Source: Candidatus Rokuibacteriota bacterium
GTDB lineage: Bacteria > Methylomirabilota > Methylomirabilia > Rokubacteriales > JACPHL01
Assembly (NCBI GenBank): GCA_016188625.1
Contig: JACPHL010000331.1
Location: forward strand, 1 to 5,839
Reading direction: 5' to 3'
DNA: 5,839 nt
This document shows positions 5,612 through 5,839 of this stretch, piece after piece; positions within the stretch are counted from its first letter, which is position 1; every line of letters starts with the position of its first letter. The notes below the pieces were generated by a model, which made no database searches, had not been told where the DNA came from, and saw only the letters and a list, made by a program, of their open reading frames with translations. Both the position numbers and the translations under genes were made by a program.

Positions 5612-5839
5612 ATGGATATCCTCGACATCAAGGCGCGGGTCGCCGAGGCGGTCGTGGAGTCCATCTTCCGCCGGGCCCGCTACAAGCTCACCCCCTACGC
5701 GCGGTCGGGGGCGGCCCCGGTGCTCCGGATCGGGCGGGAGGACTTCACCCCCGACTTCACGGCGGCCCAGACCGCCGAGACGCGGGGGGAGGCGAGCCCG
5801 GGGCCGCCCCAGTCCTTCCTGATCGCGGTCAAGTATCGG
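5612..5839 (+). CDS. Unrecognised protein, N-terminal 76 codons, cut by the window end
   Basis: ATG at 5612 is the first usable start because TAG at 5588-5590 closes the frame just upstream. The visible 76 residues begin MDILDIKARVAEAVVESIF, a likely amphipathic helix, followed by a basic RRARYK stretch (20-25). Then come VLRIGREDFTPDF (42-54), a Pro/Gly/Glu-rich segment, and FLIAVKYR (69-76), which looks like a beta strand. A beta strand ending in a lysine after acidic residues is loosely reminiscent of restriction-like nuclease folds, but the E-x-K motif is not present and I do not assign a family. AGGG at 5606-5609 is only 2 bases from the ATG, the same close spacing as at the HD gene. Codon use matches the neighbours, so it is probably a real gene. 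Confidence 0.75.
   Translation, partial: MDILDIKARVAEAVVESIFRRARYKLTPYARSGAAPVLRIGREDFTPDFTAAQTAETRGEASPGPPQSFLIAVKYR

Noticed and set aside
4110-5822. 570-codon + strand frame overlapping the HD gene and the last gene
   Set aside because: It is extremely rich in P, R, G and A, runs through the inverted repeat and hairpins, and conflicts with two better-supported genes.

Overview
The window is very GC-rich, with G or C in nearly every third codon position. It is densely packed with genes on the + strand and looks bacterial and chromosomal. Gene content alone does not fix the phylum. A high-GC, probably uncultured lineage fits (Rokubacteria/Methylomirabilota-like, actinobacterial or deltaproteobacterial), and this is an inference only.

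Layout: (1) positions 1-203 hold no gene I can support, but they include the left copy of a 134-bp inverted repeat (60-193). (2) Positions 204-3656 hold a tightly packed dTDP-L-rhamnose cluster in the order rfbA-rfbC-rfbB-rfbD. It encodes a long-form glucose-1-phosphate thymidylyltransferase, a dTDP-4-dehydrorhamnose 3,5-epimerase broken by a frameshift as sequenced, dTDP-glucose 4,6-dehydratase, and dTDP-4-dehydrorhamnose reductase. Gaps are 7-13 bp and rfbB/rfbD overlap by 4 bp, so one transcript is likely. (3) Positions 3657-3936 are a 280-bp structured intergenic region with three potential hairpins and a candidate promoter for the next gene. (4) Positions 3937-5340 encode an HD-domain phosphohydrolase of the SAMHD1/dGTPase-like type (COG1078-like). 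(5) Positions 5341-5611 hold the right copy of the inverted repeat (5351-5484) plus two more strong hairpins. (6) From 5612 to the window edge runs the start of an unrecognised gene.

The four rfb enzymes would together convert glucose-1-phosphate and dTTP into dTDP-L-rhamnose, the donor for rhamnose in O-antigen, exopolysaccharide or glycoprotein glycans. The HD protein has no known role in that pathway. Its own promoter-like sequence and a terminator-like hairpin ahead of it suggest a separate transcription unit.

The most unusual feature is the pair of 134-bp repeats in opposite orientation, with 132 of 134 positions identical. They bracket the whole rfb-plus-HD block, and each copy is itself a long imperfect palindrome. 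No transposase or recombinase lies between them, so a dispersed intergenic palindromic repeat family is the simplest reading. A composite mobile unit or an invertible segment remains possible but unproven.
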